64,000 nucleotides of DNA from Millisia brevis NBRC 105863 (GTDB taxonomy: Bacteria; Actinomycetota; Actinomycetes; Mycobacteriales; Mycobacteriaceae). Each line of letters starts with the position of its first letter. Within the stretch, counting starts at the first letter, position 1. Positions 42,952 to 51,775 of the stretch are shown here, piece after piece. The notes beneath the pieces are model-generated. The model saw nothing but the letters and a program-made list of their open reading frames with translations. It was not told where the DNA came from and made no database searches. The position numbers and the translations under genes were made by a program. Location: the NCBI RefSeq assembly GCF_001552615.1, contig NZ_BCRN01000016.1, positions 85,202 through 149,201 on the forward strand, read 5' to 3'.

Positions 42952-44555
42952 TCCGCGGTCGGCAGGCCTGCCAGCCGATCGCCCACCCAGTGCACGATCT
43001 GTTCGGTCAGCGGCGAATCGTCGGCGACCAGCGTCGCGTGGTCGAGTCCCTCGAACTCGCGATAGTCGATCGGCTGACCGGCCGCGCAGCGTTCCCGGAT
43101 CCACTCCCGCTGCGCTGCCGGTACGACCAGGGTGTCCTCGGTCCCCTGTGCCACCAGCACCGGCACCGGGATGTGGTCGACCACCGACCCCTTGTCGAGC
43201 ACGTCGCCGAGGCCCCGGTCGAGCGCATCGGGAGTCAACAGTTCGCTGATCTGCGAGGCGGTCGCCAACGCGGCCACCGCGTCACGGCCACCGAAACACA
43301 ACTCGCCGAGTCGATCGACCGCCCGCTGATTGCCGGACCGCACGATCGCGTCGATGTCGAAGTCGGGATCGAGCCGCGACGAAGTGAGCACCTGGTAGGC
43401 GGTGACGATCCGGCCGGCCGCGGATTCCCCGATCCGGTCGTAGATCGCGCGCAGGTCGGTCGCGGGGGCGAAGGCGGCAACGCCGAGCAGCTGCACGTCC
43501 GGGGCGTACTGCTCGGCGATGATGCCCGCCCACAGAGCCGCATGCCCGCCCTGCGAATGGCCCATCGCCACCGTCTCGTCGCTCAGGACCAGGCCGTCGA
43601 TCGCGCGAGCGGCGCGGACCGCGTCGAGCATATTTGCCGCTTCGGGACGCCCGACCAGATACGGATGCGGGCCGTCGGTGCCGAGGCCGACGTAGTCGGT
43701 GACCACCGCCACCCATCCCTGCCCGATCAGTTCCCGAGCGGCGCCGGCGGCCCCGTCGAGCGGTACCGCGGTCAACGAGGGGGCGCAGGCGGGGATGATG
43801 CCGGTCGTTCCGTGGCCGATCGCCAGGACCGGCGCGGGCTCGGTGCGGTCGAGCGCCGCGATCACCGTCGCGCTGGCGACGGCGGGCTCGCCGGTCCCGC
43901 CGATCGTCGTATAGAGGATGCGCCAGCCCTGCATGCCATCGTCGATCCCCTCGGTCGCCGCCTCGACGCGCAAGAGTTGCCCCGCCTCCGCCGGAACATC
44001 GGCGGGCGGCTGATAGAACGCGCCGGGCTGCACATGGGTCCCGCCCTGGAAGATCAGCCCGCTCGCGACCAGCAGCACCGCGGTCGCGGCCAGGGCCGCG
44101 GCCGACAGCACCGTCTGCGGGGTCCCGCTCAGCGGCCGGGTCAACGATCCCGTCCCGGATCGCGGCGCGAAACGGGCCCGCAACAGGCCGATCAGAAAGA
44201 CGGCCGCGACGACCAGCCCGATCGATGCCGGCGCCAGCAGTGGCCACAACACCGGCAACGGTGCGCCGAGCAGCAGCGCCGTCCCCAGCAGCGCCGGCGC
44301 GGTGCGCGGCGGGCGACGCACCGCCCGCAGGATCTGCGCGACGCCGAGGGCGATCAGCCCGACGGCGACCCCGACGGCCACGTAGCGCTCGGATCCGCCC
44401 GGCAGGAGGGGAATCGCGGCCATCCCCGCGGCGATCACCGCAACCGTGGCGGCGACCGCGCCGGGCCGCGAGAACCGGCCGGCGGACCGCCAGAGGGCGA
44501 TCAGGCCGATAATCGGGAGGATGACGGCAGTCACAATCGACAGGACGGCGAACAT
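42927..44555 (-). CDS. LIP-family (secretory lipase-type) hydrolase with polytopic membrane N-terminus
   Basis: 542 residues. Six predicted membrane helices in the first ~185 residues (starting FAVLSIVTAVILPIIGLIAL) are fused to a lipase domain of the PF03583 LIP type: GHGTTGIIPACAP, nucleophile Ser334 in AMGHSQGGHA, Asp in QGTEDTLV and His in GLDHATL. Usual LIP proteins have only a signal peptide, so the helical bundle is a notable fusion. The catalytic domain probably faces outward. Overlaps the DUF2339 gene tail by 25 bp. Possibly acts on triacylglycerol or envelope esters. Confidence 0.83.
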   Translation of the reverse strand: MFAVLSIVTAVILPIIGLIALWRSAGRFSRPGAVAATVAVIAAGMAAIPLLPGGSERYVAVGVAVGLIALGVAQILRAVRRPPRTAPALLGTALLLGAPLPVLWPLLAPASIGLVVAAVFLIGLLRARFAPRSGTGSLTRPLSGTPQTVLSAAALAATAVLLVASGLIFQGGTHVQPGAFYQPPADVPAEAGQLLRVEAATEGIDDGMQGWRILYTTIGGTGEPAVASATVIAALDRTEPAPVLAIGHGTTGIIPACAPSLTAVPLDGAAGAARELIGQGWVAVVTDYVGLGTDGPHPYLVGRPEAANMLDAVRAARAIDGLVLSDETVAMGHSQGGHAALWAGIIAEQYAPDVQLLGVAAFAPATDLRAIYDRIGESAAGRIVTAYQVLTSSRLDPDFDIDAIVRSGNQRAVDRLGELCFGGRDAVAALATASQISELLTPDALDRGLGDVLDKGSVVDHIPVPVLVAQGTEDTLVVPAAQREWIRERCAAGQPIDYREFEGLDHATLVADDSPLTEQIVHWVGDRLAGLPTADYCAGGPG

Positions 44556-44702
44556 ACGCTTGTTCGTTTCCCTCCGTTCGGCCGGACGGAAATCAACATA
44601 CCGGGGAGACCGGACCGGATGTGACGGACCGTGCCGTTCGGCACCCTCGTCGACGACCGTCGCTGCCCGATAACACAATCGCGCGGTCCATCCCGTAGTC
44701 GC

Positions 44703-45329
44703 CTACGGTTTGTCGGCATCGGGCGTCAACAGGGCAGCGATCCGCGAGGTGGACCACCGTCCGATTCCGGGGCGCCGCGAGAGGTAGTCGGCGGCGGTGG
44801 CCGGGGACAGCCCGTGCCCGTCGACCAGACCATTCAGCACGGTTCGCAGATAGGCGGCCGACGGCGGGGATTCCTCGATCCGTCGATCGGAGGTGAACGT
44901 GAGGATCGGGTGGCCGTCGAGGTCTCCGCAGTGCAGCAGGGTCTCGTAACGACCCGGCCCGCGGCGGTGCCGGCCGTACCGCAGGGCCGGCGCGACGTCG
45001 ATCGGTTCGCCGGGCTCGGCGCGCATCTCCTGGGCGACGATGTCCGCGAACTGCCCACCGGTCACCAGATAGCCGACCGCGGGGGTCCCGAGGGGATCGG
45101 CCGGGGCGTCCGGGTCCAGGAAGCTGATCCCGCCGCCCCAAACCTGCGAATGCCAGCCGAAGTACATCTCGCCGGGCAGGGTCAACGCCCGCGGCGGCGG
45201 CACCGGACTGCGGTCCCGGCAGCCCGGGTAGACGCGTTCGGCGCCCGGCGGGCGGCCGCCGATGAGGTAACAGTCGAATCGGGGACGGTGGAGGTTGGAA
45301 CCGTAGGCGGCGTACCACAGCCGATCCAT
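44703..45329 (-). CDS. Gamma-glutamylcyclotransferase-like (AIG2/BtrG fold) protein
   Basis: 208 residues. MDRLWYAAYGSNLHRPRFDC carries the YGSN loop that binds the gamma-glutamyl carboxylate in GGCT-fold enzymes. The catalytic Glu is hard to place; a candidate is in LLHCGDLDG or the RRIEESPP region, so activity is unsure. GGAGGG precedes the ATG. Cytoplasmic. It lies downstream of the amino-acid permease beyond a strong terminator. M. tuberculosis has similar histone-like-named GGCT proteins of unknown role. Confidence 0.72.
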   Translation of the reverse strand: MDRLWYAAYGSNLHRPRFDCYLIGGRPPGAERVYPGCRDRSPVPPPRALTLPGEMYFGWHSQVWGGGISFLDPDAPADPLGTPAVGYLVTGGQFADIVAQEMRAEPGEPIDVAPALRYGRHRRGPGRYETLLHCGDLDGHPILTFTSDRRIEESPPSAAYLRTVLNGLVDGHGLSPATAADYLSRRPGIGRWSTSRIAALLTPDADKP

Positions 45330-45360
45330 GCACCCTCCGGTCGACTCGTCCGCGACGCGG

Positions 45361-45400
45361 ATCACCCCGGTACCCACTGTGCCACGGGTACCGGGGTGAT
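45361..45400 (-). terminator. Strong hairpin after amino-acid permease
   Basis: Perfect 15-bp stem (45361-45375 with 45386-45400; arm ATCACCCCGGTACCC) and 10-nt loop, 11 bp after the permease stop on the minus strand. No U-tract. It isolates the permease from the GGCT-like gene. Confidence 0.8.
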
Positions 45401-45411
45401 GGTCGTTGGCG

Positions 45412-46902
45412 CTACTTGTCGTTCTCGGCGCCGGGCCCCTCCGGGATCGGCGGCTGCGGGACGACCGGGTACGCCCCGGTATAGCCCGCACGCTCGGCAG
45501 CCATCCGCATCACCTTGCCGCGCACCGCGTACCAGCCGCCGATCAGCGCCGGAACCATCACGATGATCGCGATCAGGTTCCAGTAGTTCTCGTAACACAT
45601 CAGCACCGTGACCGCGGCCAGGAAGACCAGGGTCGCGTAACTCGTCCACGGCGTTCCGGGCAGCCGGAAGCTGGGACGGCTGACCAAACCCTGCTTGTCC
45701 CAGCGATACAGCTGGATCTGGCAGAGCATGATCATCCCCCAGGTGGAGATGATGCCCAGCGCCGACAGGTCGAGCGCGATGTTGAACGCCTCCGCGGGAA
45801 CGAAGAGGTTGAGCACCACGCCGAGCAGGGTCAGGGCGCCGGTCAGGGCGATGCCGCCGAAGGGCACGCCGTTGCGGTTCATCACCCCGGTGAAGCCGGG
45901 TGCACTGCCGTTCATCGCCATCGAACGCAGGATCCGACCGGTGGAGTAGAGGCCGGCGTTCAGGCTGGACATCGCCGCGGTCAGCACCACCAGATTCATC
46001 ACGCCACCGGCCGCGGGAATGCCGATCCGGGAGAAGAAGGTGACGAAGGGGCTTTCGCCGGAACGGAACTCGGTATACGGCAACAACAACGCCAGCAGCA
46101 GCAGGGAGCCGACGTAGAAGACCGCGATGCGGAAGATCACCGAGTTGATCGCCTTGGGCATCACCTTGGCCGGATGCTCGGTCTCACCCGCGGCGATGCC
46201 GACCAATTCGACAGCGGCATAGGCGAAGATGACGCCGGAGGTCACGACGAACAGCGCCATGGCCCCCTCGGGGAAGAGGCCGCCATTGTCGGCGATCACC
46301 GACAGGCCGGTCGACTGCCCCTGGATGTCGAAGCGCCCGGCCAGGAAGACCAGGCCGACCACCAGGAAGGTCACCAGGGCGGTGACCTTGATGATCGACG
46401 CCCAGAACTCCATCTCGCCGAAGAGCTTGACGGAGATGACGTTCATCGTCAGCACGATGCCCAGAGCGATCAACGCGATCAACCACTGCGGCAGGACGTC
46501 GAACATGCCCCAGTAGTGGACGTACAACGCGACCGCGGTCACGTCGACGATCGCGGTGGCCGCCCAGTTGAAGAAGTACAGCCAGCCGGTGACGAATGCC
46601 GTTTTCTCCCCGAAGAATTCACGGGCATACGAGACGAACGAGCCCGAGGACGGGCGATGCAGAACCAGCTCTCCCAGGGCCCGCAGGATGAAGAAGACGA
46701 AGACTCCGCAGAACGCATATACGAGAAATAGACCCGGACCCGCGTCATGGAGTCGACTACCGGCGCCCATGAACAGGCCGGTACCGATGGCGCCGCCGAT
46801 CGCGATCATTTGGATCTGACGCGGTTTGAGACTCTTGTGATAGCCCTCGTCCTCGTGGGCGAGGGACGAATTATCGTAAGTGCTGGGAGATTCCGCCGAC
46901 AT
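45412..46902 (-). CDS. Amino-acid permease, APC family (AnsP-like)
   Basis: 496 residues, about 12 transmembrane helices. The APC signature is at the first helix ([20 protein letters not shown]). [20 protein letters not shown] and the charged [13 protein letters not shown] loop match the AAT subfamily (AnsP, GabP, CycA, aromatic permeases). Similarity pattern favours L-asparagine or GABA proton symport. A Pro-rich C-terminal tail ([17 protein letters not shown]) is cytoplasmic. Followed by a strong terminator; a 272-bp AT-richer region lies upstream. Substrate is inference. Confidence 0.87.
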   Translation of the reverse strand: MSAESPSTYDNSSLAHEDEGYHKSLKPRQIQMIAIGGAIGTGLFMGAGSRLHDAGPGLFLVYAFCGVFVFFILRALGELVLHRPSSGSFVSYAREFFGEKTAFVTGWLYFFNWAATAIVDVTAVALYVHYWGMFDVLPQWLIALIALGIVLTMNVISVKLFGEMEFWASIIKVTALVTFLVVGLVFLAGRFDIQGQSTGLSVIADNGGLFPEGAMALFVVTSGVIFAYAAVELVGIAAGETEHPAKVMPKAINSVIFRIAVFYVGSLLLLALLLPYTEFRSGESPFVTFFSRIGIPAAGGVMNLVVLTAAMSSLNAGLYSTGRILRSMAMNGSAPGFTGVMNRNGVPFGGIALTGALTLLGVVLNLFVPAEAFNIALDLSALGIISTWGMIMLCQIQLYRWDKQGLVSRPSFRLPGTPWTSYATLVFLAAVTVLMCYENYWNLIAIIVMVPALIGGWYAVRGKVMRMAAERAGYTGAYPVVPQPPIPEGPGAENDK

Positions 46903-47174
46903 GCCGTCCTCCTCATCGTCGGTTTTCGTCGATGCGCGATAGCGGAGATCAGCTCCGATCAGCTCCGCCGCACGGCGGATTTCACGGTAACAATCCTGAC
47001 CAACTGTTCAAAGTCGAGGAATGTAAACAGTGCCGGCACGCGTATTACACAGCAGGACATTGCGCCCATGCCAATCGTGAGGGAACCGTATATGAACTGC
47101 GGGTATCCGAATTTACACGTACCGGAATGCGAACTAATCGACAAACTGGTCAATCACGACAATTACGCTGTCGT
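46903..47174. promoter_or_regulatory. AT-richer upstream region of permease, with 10-bp tandem repeat
   Basis: 272 bp between two minus-strand genes, visibly richer in A+T than its surroundings. It contains GATCAGCTCC twice in tandem (46947-46966), a weak CTGTT...AACAG inverted repeat near 47004-47030, and no convincing gene. It probably holds the permease promoter and any amino-acid or nitrogen control sites. Confidence 0.5.
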
Positions 47175-48047
47175 TCAATACCGTTCGCCCGGAATGGGAA
47201 CTCCGCGCAGTGTTCGACCGACGATGTCGACAAACTCGAGGCAGTTCGAGTATCGCCGCGCAGGGTCCTTGTCGAGGGCCTTGGCGAATACCGAATCGAG
47301 CGAATGGGGCAACCACCTGCGGCGGGAGGTGATCGACGGAACCGACTCGCGCAGATGCGCGCGCATGGCCGCCGTTGCGGTGGCGCGCGGATAGGGAGTC
47401 GTTCCGGTCAGCAATTCGAAGACGCCGGCCGCGAAGGCGTATTCGTCGGTCGCGCCGGTCAACGGCCGTCCGGTCAGCACCTCCGGCGCGGCGTAGGCGA
47501 TCGTGCCGTGAATCATGCCGGTCCGCACCGCATCCCGATCCGAGCCCGCGTACTGAGCGATTCCGAAATCGATCAGCACCGCATGCGATCGGCCGTCGAT
47601 CAACATATTGGCCGGCTTGACGTCGCGATGCACCACACCGGCCGCGTGCACCACGTCGAGCGCCTCGGCGATCCCCCGGCAGACCTCCACGATGCGGGGC
47701 ACGTCCGGCTCGCGCCCGCGGGCGGGTACCAGGTCCGCGGCGGAGCCGTCGTCGACGCACTGCATACTCAGCCACGGTAACTCGATCCGGTCATCCCGCC
47801 GGTCGGGTACGGTGCCGTGGTCGTACATACGCACGATGTGCGGGTGGTCGAACAGCGCGGCGACGTCGAACTCCTTGCGGAATCGTTCGTGGGCGGCGTC
47901 GCTGCCCGCCGCCTCCGGTCGCATCACCTTCCAGGCGACCGATTCGTCGGAACCCGGCCGGTACGCCCGGTAGACATCGGAGCTGCCGCCGCGCCCGAGT
48001 GGCCGATCGATCCGCAGCCCGGCCACCACCTCCCCGGACCGGAACAT
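47175..48047 (-). CDS. Soluble serine/threonine protein kinase
   Basis: 290 residues, a bare kinase domain. Gly loop GRGGSSDV (18-25), Lys40 in VAWKVM, catalytic HRDVKPANML (Asp142), DFG (160-162) and APE at about 188. No transmembrane helix, PASTA or other sensor domain follows, unlike PknA/PknB. The gene starts 4 bp after the stop of the PEP-mutase-like gene, so the pair is probably co-expressed and the enzyme could be a substrate. The activation loop Thr residues in DAVRTGMIHGTIAY are candidate autophosphorylation sites. Confidence 0.9.
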   Translation of the reverse strand: MFRSGEVVAGLRIDRPLGRGGSSDVYRAYRPGSDESVAWKVMRPEAAGSDAAHERFRKEFDVAALFDHPHIVRMYDHGTVPDRRDDRIELPWLSMQCVDDGSAADLVPARGREPDVPRIVEVCRGIAEALDVVHAAGVVHRDVKPANMLIDGRSHAVLIDFGIAQYAGSDRDAVRTGMIHGTIAYAAPEVLTGRPLTGATDEYAFAAGVFELLTGTTPYPRATATAAMRAHLRESVPSITSRRRWLPHSLDSVFAKALDKDPARRYSNCLEFVDIVGRTLRGVPIPGERY

Positions 48048-48051
48048 CGCG

Positions 48052-48834
48052 TCAGGCTCCGGAGGCCGGTGACCAGTCCGCGACGAGCGCGCCGATCGTC
48101 GGGGTCAGCTCCCGCTGCAGGAGTGGACCGAAGGTCACCCGGGCCACGCCGAGGGCGGCCAATTCCTTGGGCCCACCGGCGGGCGTGCCGGTCCGGGGGT
48201 TCGCGATGACGTTGATCGGACCGGGGATCTCGGTCACCAGGGCGGCGATCGTCGCGGCGTCGAGCTGCAGGGCGACCGGGTAGAGGCAGCGGGCGCCCGC
48301 CTGCGCGCAGAGCGTCAGCCGGGTGATCGCCTCGGCGACCGGGTCGTCGAACCTCTTGTGCCCCACCAGTAGGGCGTCGGTGCGCGCGTTGATCACCACA
48401 TCGACGCCGGAAGCGTCCGCCGCGACCCGCAGCGCCGCGATGTAGTCCGCGTGCTCCGCGGGCTCGCGCATCCGGTCCTCGCTGTGCACGGTGTCCTCGA
48501 TGTTGATGCCGACCGCGCCGGCGGCGAGGACCCGCTCGATCAATTCGTCCGCCGGGGTGTCGTAGCCGGACTCCATATCGGCGGTCACCGGAACGTCGAC
48601 CGCCGCACAGATGCGGGCGATCCCGTCGAGCGCCTCGGTCAGCGACATCCCCTCGCCGTCGGGTCGCCCCAGCGAGTCGGCCAGCGGATGGCTGCCGATC
48701 GCCAGGGCCGGGAATCCGGCGTCGACGACCGCGCGGGCCGACCAGGCGTCCCAGACGTTCGGCAGTACCAGCAGTGTTCCGTTGTGGTGGCGCGCGAGCA
48801 GGTCGCGGGCCCGTCCGACGAGATCCGTGGTCAT
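48052..48834 (-). CDS. Isocitrate lyase/PEP mutase superfamily protein
   Basis: 260 residues. TIM-barrel of the PEP mutase/ICL superfamily: LPNVWDAWSARAVVDAGFPA, the metal-binding DMESGYDTPADEL and NIEDTVHSEDR, then VINARTDALL. The lyase KKCGH loop and its Cys are absent, so it is not an isocitrate or methylisocitrate lyase; oxaloacetate decarboxylase- or phosphonopyruvate-type activity is possible. This branch is widespread in actinobacteria and uncharacterised. Co-transcribed with the kinase gene downstream (4-bp gap). Confidence 0.82.
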   Translation of the reverse strand: MTTDLVGRARDLLARHHNGTLLVLPNVWDAWSARAVVDAGFPALAIGSHPLADSLGRPDGEGMSLTEALDGIARICAAVDVPVTADMESGYDTPADELIERVLAAGAVGINIEDTVHSEDRMREPAEHADYIAALRVAADASGVDVVINARTDALLVGHKRFDDPVAEAITRLTLCAQAGARCLYPVALQLDAATIAALVTEIPGPINVIANPRTGTPAGGPKELAALGVARVTFGPLLQRELTPTIGALVADWSPASGA

Positions 48835-48870
48835 GAACCCACTCTGCCGGCCGGGCGTCCCGCCGGCGCG

Positions 48871-50355
48871 TCAGCCTGCGGCGGTGAACCTGCCGTCGGC
48901 GGCGACGGCGCCGGCCGATCCGGCGCACTCCCCGGCGGCGGCGCCGGCCAGCAGGTCGGCGTCGGTCGAAAACGCCATGGCCCGTGCGCCGCCCGGGGTC
49001 CGGGTGGCCAGCAGCACCCGCTCCGGGGCGCCGTCCCGATCCCGGGTGACCGTCCACGACTCGATGCGCGCCGGGCCCTCGTAGGTGACCGGGGCGGCGA
49101 CCGTCGGCGCGGCGTCGACCACCGACTGCACGTCGGCGTACCGGAATCCGGCCGCCGGGGGCCGGGTGCCGTAGACGCCGAAGGCGTGCTTGGTCAGGAA
49201 GCCGCCGTTGGCGGTGACCATGCCGAGCGAGTCGGGATGCTCGCGCAGCGTGGTGATCATGGTGGCGATCGCGTGGGTGACGTAGTTGTTCCACGGGCCG
49301 CCGGCGAACGACAGACCGCCGGTGATGGTGAGCGGGCGGGCCGGATCATCCACCGGTAGGCCGAGTTCCGCCGCCGCGACCTGGACGGCGGACGGGAAGC
49401 AGGAGTAGACATCGAGGTGGTCGATCGCGTCGACCGAGGTCCCGGCCAGCTCGATCGCCGCGCGGCCCGCCGCCGCGATCGCCGGCGACCGATCCAGCGC
49501 GCCGCGTTCGGCGACGTTGAACGTGTCGTGGGCGTCGGTACCGGACAGCGGGAAGACCCAGCGGTCCTGCGGTACCCGGTAGCGGCGGGCGGCCTCGACC
49601 GAGCAGATCAGCACGGCCGCACCCTGTTCGACGCTGTTGTTCGCGTTCATCAGCTTGGTGTACGGGTCGGCGATCAGGCGGTTGTCCGGTCCGGGGGTGA
49701 CGATCTCCGCCGGGGTGAACTCCCGCTGGATCCACGCGTCCGGGTTCTTGGCCGCTACCGACGAGAACCGGGACCACAACCGACCGAGGCGATCCCGATG
49801 ATCGGCCGGCGAGCGCCCGGCGGCCAGCCGCAGGGCCTGCTCGAACAGGGGGTAGACCTCCGACGGCCGGATCAGACCGACGCGGGTATTGCCGTCGAAG
49901 AGCAGCGGCATCTCCGGCACCAGCACCTCCGCCGGTGTCACGGTCGACGGCTGATCGGTCCACGGCTGCCGGGTGCCGGCCCGCCGGTGCTGCGACCAGG
50001 TCCGCCACGTCTCGGCGCCGCCGATCAGCACGACGTCGGCGCGCCCGGCGGCGATATCCAGGGCGGCGGCGTTGACCAGCGACTGCGGCATATTGCCGCC
50101 GGTTCCGGTCACGCCGGTATGTCGGGGTGCGGCGCCGAGCCGTTCACCCACCAGCGCGCCGGGGTCGCGGTAGTACCAGGACAGCATGCCGACGACCCGG
50201 ATCGAGTCGACCGATTCGGCCAGAAGGGGTGCCGCCGCGTCGTCGGCGGCGGCGCGGGCCGCGCGAACGATCAGATCGACCGGTTCGACCCCGCCCTCGC
50301 GTTGGTTGATCTGGCCGCCGCCGACGAGCACGGGGGTCCGGGGATCGAGGGTCAT
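48871..50355 (-). CDS. Thiolase-like protein (SCP-x/Ltp group), apparently lacking the nucleophilic Cys
   Basis: 494 residues. Thiolase fold: PVLVGGGQINQREGG at the start, DSIRVVGMLSWYYRDPG, GGNMPQSLVNAAALDIAAGR, VEQGAAVLICSVEAARR, and GGFLTKHAFGVYGTRPP with the His. Where biosynthetic and degradative thiolases carry the acyl-accepting Cys, this protein reads NMPQSL, so classical Claisen chemistry is doubtful. A C-terminal ~90-residue beta-rich domain resembles the OB-fold tail of this subgroup. Known relatives are annotated acetyl-CoA acetyltransferases or lipid-transfer proteins. ATG 50355. Confidence 0.8.
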   Translation of the reverse strand: MTLDPRTPVLVGGGQINQREGGVEPVDLIVRAARAAADDAAAPLLAESVDSIRVVGMLSWYYRDPGALVGERLGAAPRHTGVTGTGGNMPQSLVNAAALDIAAGRADVVLIGGAETWRTWSQHRRAGTRQPWTDQPSTVTPAEVLVPEMPLLFDGNTRVGLIRPSEVYPLFEQALRLAAGRSPADHRDRLGRLWSRFSSVAAKNPDAWIQREFTPAEIVTPGPDNRLIADPYTKLMNANNSVEQGAAVLICSVEAARRYRVPQDRWVFPLSGTDAHDTFNVAERGALDRSPAIAAAGRAAIELAGTSVDAIDHLDVYSCFPSAVQVAAAELGLPVDDPARPLTITGGLSFAGGPWNNYVTHAIATMITTLREHPDSLGMVTANGGFLTKHAFGVYGTRPPAAGFRYADVQSVVDAAPTVAAPVTYEGPARIESWTVTRDRDGAPERVLLATRTPGGARAMAFSTDADLLAGAAAGECAGSAGAVAADGRFTAAG

Positions 50356-50431
50356 CGCTGGGTCGCCTTCGCGTCGCCGCATACCGCGTACATGTTGTCC
50401 AAGATAACGGGTATCGGCGCCTCGACCCGGA

Positions 50432-50773
50432 TCATCGCCCCGATTGGCCGGCCGCGGGGTCGGGCACGCCGATCGCGGCGATCTCCCGCAGGGCGGCGAG
50501 ATGCCGGTTCCAGGCCACCCGCCCCTGCGGCTCCAACGCCAACCAGGTGCGGGGTCGACGACCGACGTAGCCCTTGCGCACCTTGACGTAGCCGACCTGT
50601 TCGAGCGCGCCGACCTGCTTGGACAGGGCGGAATCGGTTACCTCGACCGCATCGCGCACGGTGGCGAAGTCGGCCTCGTCGACCGTGGCCAGGGCCGCGA
50701 CCACACTGAAGCGCACGGGATTCTGCAGGGCCGGGTCCAGGCGATGCCGCGCGTGCCGATGCGGCTCGGTCAT
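50432..50773 (-). CDS. Small winged-helix transcriptional regulator (MarR/HTH_27 type)
   Basis: 113 residues. LDPALQNPVRFSVVAALATV opens a winged helix, with the recognition region VTDSALSKQVGALEQVGYVK and wing VRKGYVGRRPRTWLALEPQG. This compact type often regulates the membrane protein encoded with it. Its ATG overlaps the TGA of the upstream membrane-protein gene by 4 nt (ATGA), so translation is coupled. The 31-bp inverted repeat at 51270-51300, upstream of the operon, is the likely operator for autorepression. Confidence 0.87.
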   Translation of the reverse strand: MTEPHRHARHRLDPALQNPVRFSVVAALATVDEADFATVRDAVEVTDSALSKQVGALEQVGYVKVRKGYVGRRPRTWLALEPQGRVAWNRHLAALREIAAIGVPDPAAGQSGR

Positions 50774-51216
50774 CGGCCCGCTCCGCGCGCGATCGACAGC
50801 CCGGTCACGATGCACGGCAGCGCGGTCACCACCGCGCCGATCGCCAGGTACCACCAGCGCAGGCCGAGCTCGATCTCGATGACGTTGAGGGCCATGATCA
50901 CGACCAACAACACCGCGACCGTGCCCAACAGGGCGAACAGGCCCTTGCGCTTCGCCCCGCGCGGTACCGCCCCCGCCGCGCGCGACTGCCAGACGGTGAC
51001 GGCGAGCAGCAGGGCGACATAGCCGGCGAGCACGAGCGGCGAGCTGCTGCCACCGTCGACCGTCCGGGTCACCACGACGTACGCGCCGATGATGATGCCG
51101 GTCGCGGCCAGGTACAGGCCGTATATCCGACGATCCTTCGCGCCGGCCAGGTCGAGTTGCGCGGCGCGGTCGAGTCGATCGCGCGCATCCTCGGCGGTGT
51201 AGTCGGGTCCGTTCAT
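50770..51216 (-). CDS. Small membrane protein, four predicted helices
   Basis: 148 residues. A soluble N-terminal ~45 residues is followed by four hydrophobic helices (IYGLYLAATGIIIGAYVVV; SSPLVLAGYVALLLAVTVW; LFALLGTVAVLLVVIMALNV; WWYLAIGAVVTALPCIVTGL). AGGAGG precedes ATG 51216. First gene of a two-gene operon with a winged-helix regulator overlapping by 4 nt. Proteins of this layout have no known function; the pairing suggests a stress- or ligand-responsive membrane module. Confidence 0.78.
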   Translation of the reverse strand: MNGPDYTAEDARDRLDRAAQLDLAGAKDRRIYGLYLAATGIIIGAYVVVTRTVDGGSSSPLVLAGYVALLLAVTVWQSRAAGAVPRGAKRKGLFALLGTVAVLLVVIMALNVIEIELGLRWWYLAIGAVVTALPCIVTGLSIARGAGR

Positions 51217-51269
51217 CGTCGCCTCCTCGGGCATCCGCTTCCGTCGTTCGGAAACTAATGACCAGTAGA

Positions 51270-51300
51270 GCAACTACTTTCTAATTTGGCAAGTAGTTGC
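51270..51300. promoter_or_regulatory. 31-bp inverted repeat GCAACTACTT-N11-AAGTAGTTGC
   Basis: Perfect 10-bp arms and an 11-bp AT-rich spacer, 54-84 bp upstream of the membrane-protein start. On the minus strand it covers a plausible -35 (TTGCCA) and approaches a -10 (TACTGG), so a bound dimer would block transcription. The right arm region contains TTGGCAAGTAGT, identical to the marR promoter at 18181-18192. Confidence 0.7.
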
Positions 51301-51347
51301 CGCGGAGGTCTCGGTACCGCGAGCCGGAACGCGGGCAGCACCACGAC

Positions 51348-51740
51348 TCAGTTCATGGCGGCCCGGGCCGACCAATAGGACGTCGCGTGCAGCCGCTGGG
51401 GAAGCTCGTCGAGCGACCACCCTCCGCGCTCCACCCAGCCGGCCAGTTCGACGGCGTCGTCGGCGGTGCGGATCGGGCCCACCCAGCGGGCGGGTCCGAC
51501 CGGCGCGCGGTGGTGGGCGTCGCACGGTTGCAGCATCGCGTAGGTCTCGGCCTCGCCACTGCCGGGCGTGCGATAGATCGGCGCGAGCAGGGCCGGTGTG
51601 GATACGAGCATTCCGTGCGCACACCGCCGCACCGTCGCTCGCAGGCCGTCGAGGGTGGCGGACTCGACCGCACCCCCGGGGCCGGTGCAGACCACCACCG
51701 TGAAGGCACGGTCGGTCCCACTCGTTCGCCCCTGCGTCAT
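51348..51740 (-). CDS. Hypothetical protein, degenerate thioredoxin-like ferredoxin?
   Basis: 130 residues. The first half (TVVVCTGPGGAVESATLDGL, then VRRCAHGMLVSTPALL) has the strand-helix-strand pattern of small thioredoxin-like [2Fe-2S] proteins in actinobacteria, which have four Cys; here only part of the set remains (CTG, RCAHG, and CDA later), so cluster binding is doubtful. The second half has Trp-rich PARWVGPIRTADDAVEL. GGGAGA lies upstream of ATG 51740. An AT-rich Fur/Zur-like element sits 36-62 bp upstream, inside the end of the MFS gene. Confidence 0.55.
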   Translation of the reverse strand: MTQGRTSGTDRAFTVVVCTGPGGAVESATLDGLRATVRRCAHGMLVSTPALLAPIYRTPGSGEAETYAMLQPCDAHHRAPVGPARWVGPIRTADDAVELAGWVERGGWSLDELPQRLHATSYWSARAAMN

Positions 51741-51775
51741 CGCCGCTCTCCCTTCGCCGGTTCGCCACCCTCCCA

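Noticed and set aside
41352..44624. Another long open frame (about 1,090 codons) over the DUF2339 and lipase genes
   Set aside because: Arg/Gly/His-rich composition, no start support and no domains; it shadows two real genes.
46903..47174. Short open frames in the AT-richer gap upstream of the permease
   Set aside because: They lack ribosome-binding sites and codon-position GC bias, and extend antisense into the kinase gene.
48052..48834. Considered as a second isocitrate or methylisocitrate lyase
   Set aside because: The KKCGH loop with the catalytic Cys is absent and the protein has only 260 residues.
51270..51300. 31-bp inverted repeat considered as a terminator
   Set aside because: It lies upstream of the operon on top of promoter-like hexamers, the convergent side has no gene ending there, and its arms are AT-rich.
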